Assembly (NCBI GenBank): GCA_964501785.1
Contig: CAZCUD010000005.1
Span: 62,001 to 126,000, forward strand
DNA from: DATBSK01 sp964501785
GTDB taxonomy: Bacteria > Actinomycetota > Acidimicrobiia > IMCC26256 > PALSA-555
DNA length: 64,000 bases
Reading direction: 5' to 3'
A program made the translations under genes and the position numbers. The notes under the pieces were generated by a model that saw nothing but the letters and a program-made list of their open reading frames with translations, did not search any database and was not told the DNA's origin. Positions 41,405 through 49,064 of the stretch are shown one piece after another. Numbering within the stretch: the first letter of the stretch is position 1; each line of letters opens with the position of its first letter.

Positions 41405-42201
41405 TCCGCCCCCAGCTCCCGGGAGCGGCGGGCGGCCGCGCGCACCGCGTCGACGAGCGCGGCGCGCACACCCTGCTGCTCGAGCACGTGGATGGCGGCG
41501 GCGGTCGTGCCGCCGGGCGAGGTGACGGCAGCGCGCAGCTGCTCGGGCCGCTCGCCCTCGGCAAGGAGGGTCGCCGCGCCGAGGAGCGTCTCGCGAGTCA
41601 GCGCATCGGCCACCGGGCGGGGCAGCCCGGCCAGCACGCCCGCCTCGATGAGGGCCTCGGCCACCAGGAACACGTACGCAGGACCCGAGCCCGAGAGGCC
41701 CGTGACCGCGTCGAGGTGCTCCTCGGGGACCCGCACCACGACCCCGACCGCGCCGAGGATCTGCTCGGCGAGGACCAGGTGCTCGTCGGTCGCGTGGCGG
41801 CCGCCGGCGATCGCGGTCGCCGCCTTCCCGACGAGCGCCGGGGTGTTCGGCATCGCGCGGACGACCGGCCGTCCGGGCACCGCGGCCTCGACGATCCCGA
41901 TGCGGACCCCGGCCGCGATCGAGAGGACGAGCGTGCCGGCCGCGAGGCTGGTCGAGGCCTGCTCCAGGGCCCCTGCCACGTCGCCCGGCTTCACGGCCAC
42001 CACGACGACGTCGACGTCGGCAGCGGCCCAGGCCGGGCTGGGCACGACCCGCACGCCCGCGAAGCGCTCCTCGAGCGCCCGGCGCCGATCGCCGTCGACC
42101 TCGGCCACGACGATCGACTCCGCGTCCCAACCGGCATCGAGGAGGCCCTGGACCAGCGCTTCGCCCATGCGGCCCCCGCCGAGCAGCGCGAGCGTCGACA
42201 T
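41401..42201 (-). CDS. proC: pyrroline-5-carboxylate reductase
   Basis: 266 aa from the ATG at 42201. ALLGGGRMGEALVQG is the NADPH site; VVAVKPGDVAGAL, VVRAMPNTPALVG, and the C-terminal VTGLSGSGPAYVFLVAEAL, VTSPGGTTAAAIHVLE are family signatures. Last step of proline synthesis. The start is favoured over an upstream open frame because TAGCCT is 7 nt upstream (42209-42214). Its neighbours match the conserved mshA-proC region of actinobacteria. Confidence 0.95.
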   Translation of the reverse strand: MSTLALLGGGRMGEALVQGLLDAGWDAESIVVAEVDGDRRRALEERFAGVRVVPSPAWAAADVDVVVVAVKPGDVAGALEQASTSLAAGTLVLSIAAGVRIGIVEAAVPGRPVVRAMPNTPALVGKAATAIAGGRHATDEHLVLAEQILGAVGVVVRVPEEHLDAVTGLSGSGPAYVFLVAEALIEAGVLAGLPRPVADALTRETLLGAATLLAEGERPEQLRAAVTSPGGTTAAAIHVLEQQGVRAALVDAVRAAARRSRELGAE

Positions 42202-42208
42202 CGTGCGC

Positions 42209-42214
42209 AGGCTA
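42209..42214 (-). promoter_or_regulatory. -10 box (TAGCCT) of proC
   Basis: Seven nt upstream of the proC ATG; leaderless geometry. Confidence 0.5.
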
Positions 42215-42370
42215 ACGCCCACCACCTGCTGCCGGAGTGGGCGCGGACGAAAGGCCGGGCCCGAGGAACCATCGGGTCCGACCCGCACTTCCCCGAACGG
42301 GCCGGGCCGTCCTGCACCTCGGGCCCGAGCCCGCGCAACCTACCCGACGTGAACGGACGCGCGAACCGAC

Positions 42371-42415
42371 GCATGTGACGACCGCCGCCGACAGCGGTGG
42401 GCCTGCGTCACATGC
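42371..42415. terminator. hairpin after ybjN
   Basis: GCATGTGACG (42371-42380) pairs perfectly with CGTCACATGC (42406-42415), with CCGCC/GGTGG pairing inside. The stem overlaps the last codons of the ybjN gene and ends that operon before proC. Confidence 0.6.
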
Positions 42416-42875
42416 CGGTGCGAGGTGGGTACGCGAGCCGCACGACCGGTTGGAACCACGTCTCGACGAGCTCGTACAGCACACCGATCACCCGATCGAG
42501 CTCGTCGACGGTCAGGTGCTCGAGCGCCACCCGACCCGTCAGGTAGAGGTCGCCATCGGGTCCGATCGAGAAGCGGGCGCCGTACAGCCCGTGGTTGCGC
42601 TGGAGGACGAAGCGATAGAGCTCGAGATGGTTCGTCGGTGGGTCGGGGAGGAAGTACACCTCGTAGCGCAACGTGCGCTGGTGCAGGTCGAAGTAGATCG
42701 TCGTCGCGTCGCGACCGTCACAGCCGAACCGTACGTACCACCGCCGCAGCTCGGGGTCGTACTCGACCGTCTGGATGTAGGGCTCGTGCGCGACGACGCC
42801 CTCGAGGTGCGCGACGAGCAGCTGGTGCGCCGCCTGCTCGCGCTCGGCGAGCTCGCGGGGATCGTCGCCGGTCAC
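42408..42875 (-). CDS. YbjN-family protein
   Basis: 155 aa, GTG start 22 nt after the glycosyltransferase. YDPELRRWYVRFGCDGRDATTIYFD, given here as WYVRFGCDGRDATTIYFD, and TLRYEVYFLPDPPTN, VLQRNHGLYGARFSIGPDGD match the YbjN/sensory-transduction-regulator domain, which has a tetratricopeptide-chaperone-like alpha/beta fold. The same gene follows mshA in mycobacteria. Its role is unknown; a link to the glycosyltransferase is inferred from conserved order. Confidence 0.85.
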   Translation of the reverse strand: MTGDDPRELAEREQAAHQLLVAHLEGVVAHEPYIQTVEYDPELRRWYVRFGCDGRDATTIYFDLHQRTLRYEVYFLPDPPTNHLELYRFVLQRNHGLYGARFSIGPDGDLYLTGRVALEHLTVDELDRVIGVLYELVETWFQPVVRLAYPPRTGM

Positions 42876-42897
42876 GCGACCGCCACCCGGGCCCCGC

Positions 42898-44133
42898 TCA
42901 GGTGCAGGAGACGAGCTCGCGCGCGCCGACGTCGGCGTAGACGCGGCGCAGTCGTGCCGCAGTCATGTTCCACGTGTAGCCGGCCGACCGCGCTGCGGCA
43001 CGAGAACCCATCGTGCGAGCGAGCGCCCGGTCTCCGAGCAGCCGGGCGACGGGCTCGGCGAAGGCCTCGGGGGTGCGGGGCGAGACGAGGAAGCCGGTGT
43101 GCTCGTCGTCGACGAGGGAGCGCAGCCCTCCGACGTCGGCCGCGACGACCGGGGTGCCGCACGCGGCCGCCTCGAGCGCGACGAGGCCGAACGACTCCGA
43201 GCGCGACGGCACCAGGCAGACGTCGGCCGCGCGGTACCAGTCGGCGAGGGCCTCGTGGGGCTGGGGCGGGACCCAGCGCACCCGCTCGGCGACGCCGAGC
43301 TCGTCGGCGAGCTCGTGCAGCCGGGCGAGCGCGGCCGGCCCGTCGGTGCCGCTCGGGCCGCCGATCACCACCAGCGTCGCCGGCTCGGGGAGCGCCGCGA
43401 GCGACTCGATCGCGAGGTCGATGCCCTTGAGGGCCTGGATCCGGCCCACGAAGAGGACGACCGGGCCCTCGACGTGCAGGCCGACGGCTCGGCGCGCGGT
43501 CGCCTGGTCGGCCGGGAAGAAGACGCGGTGGTCGACGCCGGGCGGGATGATCTCGACCAGGTCGGGCTCGGCCCCGTAGTCGCGCACGAGCTCGGACTCC
43601 TCGTCGGGCGCCGAGGCGATGAGCCGGTCACTGCACGCCACGATCTCGCTCTCGATGCGGGCTCGGACCGCGACGTCGTCGTCGACCCCCGCCGCGCGCT
43701 TCGTGCTCGCGAGGGTGTGGAACGTCGTGACCAGCGGGAGGTCGAGCTCGTGCTTGAGCTGGTGTGCGACGTGCCCGGAGATCCAGTAGTGCGCGTGCAG
43801 CGCGTCGACGTCGGCGCTGCGCAGCAGGTGCTCGCGTGACGCGGCGAGGAGCTCGTCGAAGAGCGCCGGCAGCGCGTGCTTGTCGACGGGCGCGCCGGGC
43901 CCGGCGCGCACGTGGACGACGCGGACGCCGGGCTCGATCTCGACGACCTGCGGCCGCCGACCGTCCTCGGCCCGAGTGAGGACGTCGCACTCGACCCCGG
44001 CCTTGGCCAGCGCGCTCGCGAGCGACCGCACGTAGACGTTCATGCCGCCGCCGTCGCCCGCGCCCGGTTGCGCCAGGGGCGAGGTGTGGAGGCTGAGCAT
44101 CGCGACACGCCGAACGGGCATAGGAGCAGCCAT
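42898..44133 (-). CDS. GT4 glycosyltransferase, MshA-like
   Basis: 411 aa from the ATG at 44133 (a second ATG at 44121 is possible). N-terminal glycine loop QPGAGDGGGMNVYVRSLA, then DALHAHYWISGHVAHQL, TFHTLASTKR; C-terminal FVGRIQALKGIDLAIESL and the EX7E motif ESFGLVALEAAACGTPVVAA. Best resembles D-inositol-3-phosphate glycosyltransferase, the first enzyme of mycothiol synthesis, and the ybjN/proC context agrees. Other GT4 substrates cannot be excluded from sequence. It begins 1 nt after the XRE regulator, so they are co-transcribed. Confidence 0.82.
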   Translation of the reverse strand: MAAPMPVRRVAMLSLHTSPLAQPGAGDGGGMNVYVRSLASALAKAGVECDVLTRAEDGRRPQVVEIEPGVRVVHVRAGPGAPVDKHALPALFDELLAASREHLLRSADVDALHAHYWISGHVAHQLKHELDLPLVTTFHTLASTKRAAGVDDDVAVRARIESEIVACSDRLIASAPDEESELVRDYGAEPDLVEIIPPGVDHRVFFPADQATARRAVGLHVEGPVVLFVGRIQALKGIDLAIESLAALPEPATLVVIGGPSGTDGPAALARLHELADELGVAERVRWVPPQPHEALADWYRAADVCLVPSRSESFGLVALEAAACGTPVVAADVGGLRSLVDDEHTGFLVSPRTPEAFAEPVARLLGDRALARTMGSRAAARSAGYTWNMTAARLRRVYADVGARELVSCT

Positions 44134-44134
44134 C

Positions 44135-44512
44135 CTACTTTTCGACCCGACGCGGCGGATCGCCGCCGTCGGCCCGGAACGAGCGGTACACCTCGAGCAG
44201 GATCTCCTTCTGGCGCTCCGACAGCGTCGGGTCACGATCGATCTCGCGCTCGAGATCGGGCGCGTCGCCGTCTCGCTCCTCGAGGAAGCCCGCACGCACG
44301 TACAGCGTCTCGGCCGAGATGCGGAGCGCCGCCGCGATCTGCTGGAGGATCTGCGCGCTGGGCTTGCGAAGGCCTCGCTCGATCTGACTCAGGTACGGGT
44401 TCGAGATCCCTGCCAGCTCGCTCATCTTGCGCACCGACAGCTTCGCGTCGTGGCGACGATCGCGGATGAACTCGCCGAGGTCTCGGAGTCGGTTCTCGAT
44501 CGCGTCGGCCAC
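44135..44512 (-). CDS. XRE-family HTH regulator
   Basis: 125 aa, GTG start. HTH: DRRHDAKLSVRKMSELAGIS, NPYLSQIERGLRKPSAQILQ, as in the Xre/SinR fold at about residues 18-75. A C-terminal helical part contains SERQKEILLEVYRSFRAD. Located between the RsiG-like protein (9 nt) and the glycosyltransferase (1 nt). It resembles the actinobacterial regulators that lie near mycothiol or lipid genes; targets unknown. Confidence 0.85.
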   Translation of the reverse strand: MADAIENRLRDLGEFIRDRRHDAKLSVRKMSELAGISNPYLSQIERGLRKPSAQILQQIAAALRISAETLYVRAGFLEERDGDAPDLEREIDRDPTLSERQKEILLEVYRSFRADGGDPPRRVEK

Positions 44513-44521
44513 GCGTCGTGC

Positions 44522-45037
44522 TCAGGCCTGAGCGACGTGGCGCGCGGCCAGCTCCGCTTCGACGGTGTCGATCACCGCGTGCAGGCGCCGGCGACGCTCG
44601 GAGGTCTCGCGCTCGAGCTCTCCGAGCTTCGTGATCGTCTGCTCGAGCGCCTCGTCGGACATCGTCGGCAGGTTCACGAGCGTCGCGTCGGTGATCAGGT
44701 GCTCCAGGCCGCGCTTCCACTCGATGTTGGGCGACGGCGCGAGGTGGCGCGGCAGGCGGCTCCGCTCCGGTGCCGCCCGAGGCGTGTCGTCGGCCAGGAT
44801 CCGCGGCAGGGCCGAGACGAGGTCTCCGACCGAACCGCCGGCGGCGCGGCGGTCGAGCTCGGCGCGCACGATGTCGATGCGAGCCTGGGCGAGCCGCCGC
44901 ACGTAGGAGACCTCGGTCTCGACCTCGAGGCATTCCTCGTGCTTCGCGCGCACCTGCTCGAGCGACTGGTCACCGAGGCCCTCGAGGTACTCGGGTGCGA
45001 GCATCACATCGACGCGGCGGCGTCGCGGCTCGGACAT
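44522..45037 (-). CDS. RsiG-like protein with two c-di-GMP-type helix motifs
   Basis: 171 aa from the ATG at 45037. The motif known from RsiG, the c-di-GMP-binding anti-sigma of Streptomyces WhiG, is E(X)3S(X)2R(X)3Q(X)3D. Residues 40-55 fit it exactly (Glu40, Ser44, Arg47, Gln51, Asp55 in ETEVSYVRRLAQARID). A second copy at 142-157 keeps the register with one change (Glu142, Ser146, Arg149, His153, Asp157). RsiG also has two such helices per monomer. Between them is a Pro-rich linker with ERSRLPRHLAPSPNIEW. No whiG-type sigma is in the window. Function as a c-di-GMP-responsive sigma binder is inference. TAGCCT lies 7 nt upstream. Confidence 0.82.
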   Translation of the reverse strand: MSEPRRRRVDVMLAPEYLEGLGDQSLEQVRAKHEECLEVETEVSYVRRLAQARIDIVRAELDRRAAGGSVGDLVSALPRILADDTPRAAPERSRLPRHLAPSPNIEWKRGLEHLITDATLVNLPTMSDEALEQTITKLGELERETSERRRRLHAVIDTVEAELAARHVAQA

Positions 45038-45044
45038 CCTCACG

Positions 45045-45060
45045 AGGCTACCAGTAGCGT
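45045..45060. promoter_or_regulatory. back-to-back -10 boxes of the RsiG-like and methyltransferase genes
   Basis: Minus-strand TAGCCT (45045-45050) is 7 nt from the RsiG-like ATG; plus-strand TAGCGT (45055-45060) is 6 nt from the methyltransferase ATG. Only 4 bp separate them, so the two divergent promoters cannot easily be open at once. Confidence 0.55.
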
Positions 45061-45066
45061 GCCGGC

Positions 45067-45924
45067 ATGACCGTGGTGCCGAACGCGCAGCAGCGCGAGT
45101 ACTGGAACGGCGACGACTCACGCGAGTGGGTCGAGCACGCCGCGCTCTTCGACGACATGCTCGGGCCGATCGGGCACCTCGTGCTCGAGCGAGCCGGGAT
45201 CGCCGCCGGTCATCGTGTCCTCGACGTCGGCTGCGGCAACGGTGCGTTGACGATGGACGCCGCGACGCTGGTCGGACCGCGCGGCCACGCGCGCGGGATC
45301 GACCTGTCGGCTCCGATGCTGAGCGTCGCCCGGGCGCGCGCCTCGGAGGCCGGCCACGAGAACGTCGACTTCGTCGTCGCGGACGCACAGGTCGACGACC
45401 TCGGCGGACCGTTCGATCGCATCGTGAGTCGCTTCGGGATCATGTTCTTCGACGATCCGGACGCCGCGTTCGCCCACCTCGCCGAGGCCCTCGCTCCGGG
45501 TGGCCGGGTCTCGTTCTCGTGCTGGGCCCCGCGGATCGAGAACCATTGGGTGGCGGTGCCGATGGCCGCGATGATCGAAGCGATCGGGCCGCCGCCCGTC
45601 GGCCTCCCCGGGAGCGACGAGCCGGGACCGTTCCGCTACGAGGACCCCGACCCGCTGGTCACGTCGTTGCGGCGAGCCGGGCTCGACGACGTGGTCGTCG
45701 CCCGAGCGGACGTGGAGATCCTCCTCGGTGGACACGGCGGCCTCGTCGAGGCTCGCGACTTCATCGCGCGCAGCGGGATGACGCGGTCGCTCCTCGGTGA
45801 GGCGACGCCCGAGCAGTGGGAGCTCGCGCTGGACGCGATCGCGACCGCGCTCGAGCCCTACGTGGCCGATGACGGGGTGCGCATCGGATCGGCGAGCTGG
45901 CTCGTCACCGCCGACAAGCCCTGA
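45067..45924 (+). CDS. class I SAM-dependent methyltransferase
   Basis: 285 aa, leaderless-type ATG. SAM motif I VLDVGCGNGALTMDAATL near residues 49-66, followed by GIDLSAPMLSVARARA (acidic ribose ligand) and FDRIVSRFGIMFFDDPDAAF. Resembles UbiE/COQ5- and phthiotriol-type enzymes acting on small molecules. No biosynthetic partner is adjacent, so the substrate is unknown. Ends before a convergent hairpin. Confidence 0.88.
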   Translation: MTVVPNAQQREYWNGDDSREWVEHAALFDDMLGPIGHLVLERAGIAAGHRVLDVGCGNGALTMDAATLVGPRGHARGIDLSAPMLSVARARASEAGHENVDFVVADAQVDDLGGPFDRIVSRFGIMFFDDPDAAFAHLAEALAPGGRVSFSCWAPRIENHWVAVPMAAMIEAIGPPPVGLPGSDEPGPFRYEDPDPLVTSLRRAGLDDVVVARADVEILLGGHGGLVEARDFIARSGMTRSLLGEATPEQWELALDAIATALEPYVADDGVRIGSASWLVTADKP

Positions 45925-45936
45925 CCGATCCTCACG

Positions 45937-45974
45937 TGCGTCGCTCGACCGTCTCCACGACGGTGAGCGACGCA
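45937..45974. terminator. hairpin repeat family 2, copy 2, between convergent genes
   Basis: TGCGTCGCTCGACCGTC (45937-45953) faces GACGGTGAGCGACGCA (45959-45974), a 16-bp stem with one bulged base. The sequence matches 31312-31349 except for the loop and one base. It separates the methyltransferase from moaD. Confidence 0.6.
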
Positions 45975-45985
45975 ACCACGCGCGG

Positions 45986-46234
45986 TCAGCCGCCGCTGAC
46001 GGGGGGGATCACGGCGACCTCGTCGCCGTCGTGGAGGCGGGCACGGGTGCCGTCGGGCGGCTCGTCACCGTTGACCCACACGCGCGCGCAGTCGAGCACC
46101 GCAGCGAGCCCGGGACCGTAGGCCTCGCGCGCGGCCACGAGCGCGTCGCCGAGGGTCTCGGCATCGACGTCGGTCGTCGCGCAGCCGGTCGCCTCGCGCG
46201 CGGCCGCGAAGAAGCGCAGACGCACGCGCGCCAC
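45986..46234 (-). CDS. MoaD/ThiS-family sulfur carrier
   Basis: 82 aa, ubiquitin-like beta-grasp protein ending in the obligatory GlyGly (VAVIPPVSGG). ARVRLRFFAAAREATG at the N-terminus and RVWVNGDEP plus LHDGDEVAVIPP are typical of MoaD, which carries sulfur for molybdopterin synthesis. No moaE, moeB or other cofactor gene is next to it, so a role with another pathway's sulfur transfer cannot be excluded. GTG start. Confidence 0.9.
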   Translation of the reverse strand: MARVRLRFFAAAREATGCATTDVDAETLGDALVAAREAYGPGLAAVLDCARVWVNGDEPPDGTRARLHDGDEVAVIPPVSGG

Positions 46235-46260
46235 TCAACACACCGCCGTCGTTCGCGGGG

Positions 46261-46410
46261 TCACTTGCCGGGCGCGGTCGGCCCTCCGGCGCGCGACCGC
46301 TCCACCCGCGCCAGCTCGCCCTCGAGGTCGACGAACTCGGCTTCGAGGCCTTCGAGCACGACGAGGTCCTCGTCTCGCTCCTGCTGGTCGGCGGGCCGCT
46401 CGGTCTCCAT
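46261..46410 (-). CDS. 49-aa acidic coiled-coil peptide
   Basis: ATG at 46410, 49 codons. METERPADQQERDEDLVVLE is followed by GLEAEFVDLEGELARVERSR, a Glu/Leu heptad-like helix, and a short Pro/Gly tail. It fits between moaD and the LON-domain gene on the same strand. There is no close ribosome-binding site and no recognised family, so it is a tentative call based on amphipathic pattern and gene spacing. Confidence 0.45.
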   Translation of the reverse strand: METERPADQQERDEDLVVLEGLEAEFVDLEGELARVERSRAGGPTAPGK

Positions 46411-46445
46411 GCGTCGAGCGTACGCGTCGCCCACGACGGCCGGCG

Positions 46446-47057
46446 CTACCCGCCACCGAGACGGAACTCGAGCACCCGCGCCTCCTCGGCGAGCAGCGCC
46501 ATGAGCCGGTCGAGGCGCTCGCCGGCGTCGTCGACCTCGAGCAGCGCCTGCGCGTCGAGCGGACCGATCGGGGCGCGGGCCGCGGCCTGGAACGATGCAC
46601 GGATCAGGTCGTCGTCGAACGGGGTGACGGGCGGGGGCGCAGGAGCGCCGAGCTCGGTCGCCAGCGCGAGGACGCGCTCGAGGAGCGCGCCGACCTCCGC
46701 GAGCTGTGCGGGCTCGGCCGTGCCCAGCTCGTCGTCGAGCGGATCGACCTCGGCCTGCGGATACGGGTCGTCGGCGAGCCACTCCCGCACCCGCACGCGC
46801 TGGGTGCCGACCGTCATCAGTGCGTACCGACCGTCGTCGAAGCGCCCGGCCTGCACGATGCGGGCGATCGTCCCCACGTCGAAGCGTGCGTCGCCACCGC
46901 CCACCTCGCTCCCCCGCTCGATGAGGACGACCCCGAACGAGCCGTCGTCGGCAAGGCAGCGCTCCGTGAGCTCGCGGTAGCGAGGTTCGAACACGTGCAG
47001 CGGGAGCACCGCGTGCGGGAACAGGACGTTGCCGAGCGGGAACATCGGCCTGGGCAT
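46446..47057 (-). CDS. LON peptidase substrate-binding-domain protein
   Basis: 203 aa, only the N-terminal (LAN/substrate-binding) domain of Lon and no protease or ATPase part. FPLGNVLFPHAVLPLHVFEP, RYRELTERCLADDGSFGVVL, GTIARIVQAGRFDDGRYALM and TVGTQRVRV are diagnostic. Stand-alone forms are common in actinobacteria and of unknown role. It follows the SirB1-like gene by 17 nt, so they are likely co-transcribed. Confidence 0.9.
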   Translation of the reverse strand: MPRPMFPLGNVLFPHAVLPLHVFEPRYRELTERCLADDGSFGVVLIERGSEVGGGDARFDVGTIARIVQAGRFDDGRYALMTVGTQRVRVREWLADDPYPQAEVDPLDDELGTAEPAQLAEVGALLERVLALATELGAPAPPPVTPFDDDLIRASFQAAARAPIGPLDAQALLEVDDAGERLDRLMALLAEEARVLEFRLGGG

Positions 47058-47074
47058 GGCGCCGCAGCCCGCGT

Positions 47075-47881
47075 TCAGTTCGCCCGCGCGCGCAGCGCGG
47101 CGGCGTCGCGCGAGAGGCGCGCCGCGCCTTCACCGTCGACCAGGTCGACGAGCTGCTCGAGCTCGGCCGCCGCCTCCTCGAAGCGACCGAGCGAGCCCAG
47201 CAGCGCGGCGGTCTCGCGCCGCTCGGCGGGCGAGAGCCCCGGGATGCGCAGCCGCAGTCGCGCCACCCACACCGCGCTCGTGGGGTCGCGGTCGACGTAG
47301 GACTGCAGCAGGTTCGCGAGGACCCGTGCCGCGATCGAGCGCGGGCCGACCGGGGCGAGGTACTCGTCGAGGAAGGGCACGTCGCCTCGCAGCGCGGCGA
47401 AGATCCGGCGCGCACCGTCGACGTCGATCCGTCGCCCGCCGTCGAACGGGTCGAACAGGGCGCCGTCGGTGGACCCTACGAGGAAGTGCCCCGGCATGCC
47501 CACGCCGTCGAGCGGGACGCCGCGCCGACGCCCGATCTCGATCATCACGACGCTCAGGGTGATCGGGATGCCGACCCGTCGCTCGAGCGCGACGTCGAGG
47601 AACGAGTTGGCGGGATCGCGGTAGTCGGTGGTGTTGCCACGGAACCCCTCCTCCACGAAGAGGTGTCGGGCGACGGCGGCGGGGTCGGGCGCGACGTCCG
47701 CCGCGAGCGCGTCGAGGCGTGCCGACACGTCGGGGTACGAGACCGGGTGATCGTGCGCGGCGACGGCGACCATGAGCTCGTCGAGCGGGATCGACGAATC
47801 GGGCCGCGCCACCAGCTCGGAGAAGCGACGAGTCGCGTCGTCTTCCCCACCGGACCCACCGGACGGGCGGGAGGGCATCAT
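47075..47881 (-). CDS. SirB1-like transglutaminase-fold protein
   Basis: 268 aa. A transglutaminase-like segment, EEGFRGNTTDYRDPANSFLD and RVGIPITLSVVMIEIGRR with GVGMPGHFLVG, is followed by TPR-like helices. This is the SirB1/YchA family. The catalytic Cys of true transglutaminases appears as Ser/Thr in ITLSVVM, so hydrolytic activity is doubtful. Two ATGs (47881, 47878); the first is 7 nt from TACCGT, supporting a leaderless start. Confidence 0.85.
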   Translation of the reverse strand: MMPSRPSGGSGGEDDATRRFSELVARPDSSIPLDELMVAVAAHDHPVSYPDVSARLDALAADVAPDPAAVARHLFVEEGFRGNTTDYRDPANSFLDVALERRVGIPITLSVVMIEIGRRRGVPLDGVGMPGHFLVGSTDGALFDPFDGGRRIDVDGARRIFAALRGDVPFLDEYLAPVGPRSIAARVLANLLQSYVDRDPTSAVWVARLRLRIPGLSPAERRETAALLGSLGRFEEAAAELEQLVDLVDGEGAARLSRDAAALRARAN

Positions 47882-47888
47882 CGACCCG

Positions 47889-47898
47889 ACGGTACACT
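47889..47898. promoter_or_regulatory. overlapping divergent -10 boxes of the SirB1-like and zur genes
   Basis: Minus-strand TACCGT occupies 47889-47894, 7 nt from the SirB1-like ATG; plus-strand TACACT occupies 47893-47898, 6 nt from the zur GTG. They share bases 47893-47894, so the two promoters should exclude each other. Confidence 0.55.
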
Positions 47899-47904
47899 CG
47901 GTCG

Positions 47905-48402
47905 GTGGCGAGTCGGTTGCGAGACGCCGTCGACGACACGGCCGGTGACACCGTCGACGACGTGGCCGACCGCACGGTCGACGACGCGGTGACCGCCCGG
48001 CTCTCGCGCGTCGGTCAGCGACTCACCGACAACCGTGCCGCGATCGTGAACGTCCTGCGCGGAGCCGATCGGCCGCTGACGCTGCCCGAGATCCTCCGCG
48101 CCGACGCGGAGCTGGCCCAGAGCAGCGCCTATCGCAACCTCGTCGTGCTCGAGGACGCCGGCATCGTGCACCGGATCGTCACCAACGCCGAGCACGCGCG
48201 GTTCGAGCTCGCCGAGGACCTCACGGGCGACCACCACCACCACCTGGTGTGCTCGGTCTGCGGCTCCGTCGAGGACGTGCCGGCGAGCGCGCGCATGGAG
48301 GCTTCGCTCGCCGACGCCGTCGACGAGATCGACCGCACGACCGGGTTCACCACCGAGCACCACCGCATCGACCTCATCGGTCGTTGCCGCGACTGCTCCT
48401 GA
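47905..48402 (+). CDS. zur: Fur-family metal regulator, probable Zur
   Basis: 165 aa, leaderless-type GTG. N-terminal extension rich in Asp/Val/Thr (about 35 aa), then the Fur winged helix RLTDNRAAIVNVLRGADRPL, TLPEILRADAELAQSSAYRN, and the metal region DLTGDHHHHLVCSVCGSVED with a second CxxC in GRCRDCS. Both CxxC pairs of a structural zinc site are present. A Zur role is preferred because a Fur/Zur-type box sits in the znuA/znuC promoter in this window; iron- or peroxide-sensing cannot be excluded by sequence. Confidence 0.85.
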   Translation: MASRLRDAVDDTAGDTVDDVADRTVDDAVTARLSRVGQRLTDNRAAIVNVLRGADRPLTLPEILRADAELAQSSAYRNLVVLEDAGIVHRIVTNAEHARFELAEDLTGDHHHHLVCSVCGSVEDVPASARMEASLADAVDEIDRTTGFTTEHHRIDLIGRCRDCS

Positions 48403-48420
48403 GCGCCTCCGCAGAGGCGC
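48403..48420. terminator. short hairpin between zur and dsbA-like genes
   Basis: GCGCCTC (48403-48409) and GAGGCGC (48414-48420), a perfect 7-bp stem with a 4-base loop, filling the gap between two convergent genes. Confidence 0.55.
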
Positions 48421-48422
48421 CG

Positions 48423-49064
48423 CTACTCGAAGATCGGCTCGCCCGCCGCGAGGCGCTGCGCGGCCTCCTCGAGCACGTCGGCCGGCAGCTCACCGCTCGC
48501 CCGGGCGACCACCTCGCCCTCGGCATCCACGAACACGAAGTACGGGAAGGCCTCGCCGCCGTAGGCGAAGAATGCGGTCAGGTCCTCGTCGTCGGCGAGG
48601 ACGGGTCGGAACGGCCAGCCCTCTTCACGGAGCCAGTCGGACGGGGGCCAGTTGGGCAGCTGCTTCGTGGTGTTGGTGGCGACGGTGTCGATCTCGACGC
48701 CGTCGAGCTTCCCTTCCTCCGCGAGCTCCACGATGACCGGCACCTCGGCCTGGCAGTGGGGGCACGAGTGCGAGAGGAACACGATGATGCGCGGCTCGCC
48801 GTCGTTGCCCATCGTCACCTTCTTGCCGGTGAGGCTGAGCGCGCTGAGCTCGGGCGCGACCTTGCCGATCGCCGGGTCGTCGGCGGTGCCGACGTCCTCC
48901 GATGCCTTGAGCTTCTTCCCGGTGACCGTCACCTTCGGGCTGCGCTCGTCGTCGAGCTCGGCCGCACCGGCAGGGGCCGCGGCGAGCGCGACGACCGCCG
49001 CCACGGTCGCCAGGGCGAGCACCCGGAGCATCCGGGTCGTCGCCTTCGTGGTCGGTGCTCTCAT
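48423..49064 (-). CDS. exported thioredoxin-fold (DsbA/TlpA-like) protein
   Basis: 213 aa from the ATG at 49064, which overlaps the dsbB stop as ATGA. Signal peptide ends in APAGAA. The thioredoxin domain has active site FLSHSCPHCQAE (Cys101, Cys104), the CPHC dipeptide of oxidising DsbA-type enzymes, and a cis-Pro loop AFPYFVFVDAEGEV. It should form disulfides in exported proteins; the co-translated DsbB would reoxidise it. Confidence 0.88.
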   Translation of the reverse strand: MRAPTTKATTRMLRVLALATVAAVVALAAAPAGAAELDDERSPKVTVTGKKLKASEDVGTADDPAIGKVAPELSALSLTGKKVTMGNDGEPRIIVFLSHSCPHCQAEVPVIVELAEEGKLDGVEIDTVATNTTKQLPNWPPSDWLREEGWPFRPVLADDEDLTAFFAYGGEAFPYFVFVDAEGEVVARASGELPADVLEEAAQRLAAGEPIFE

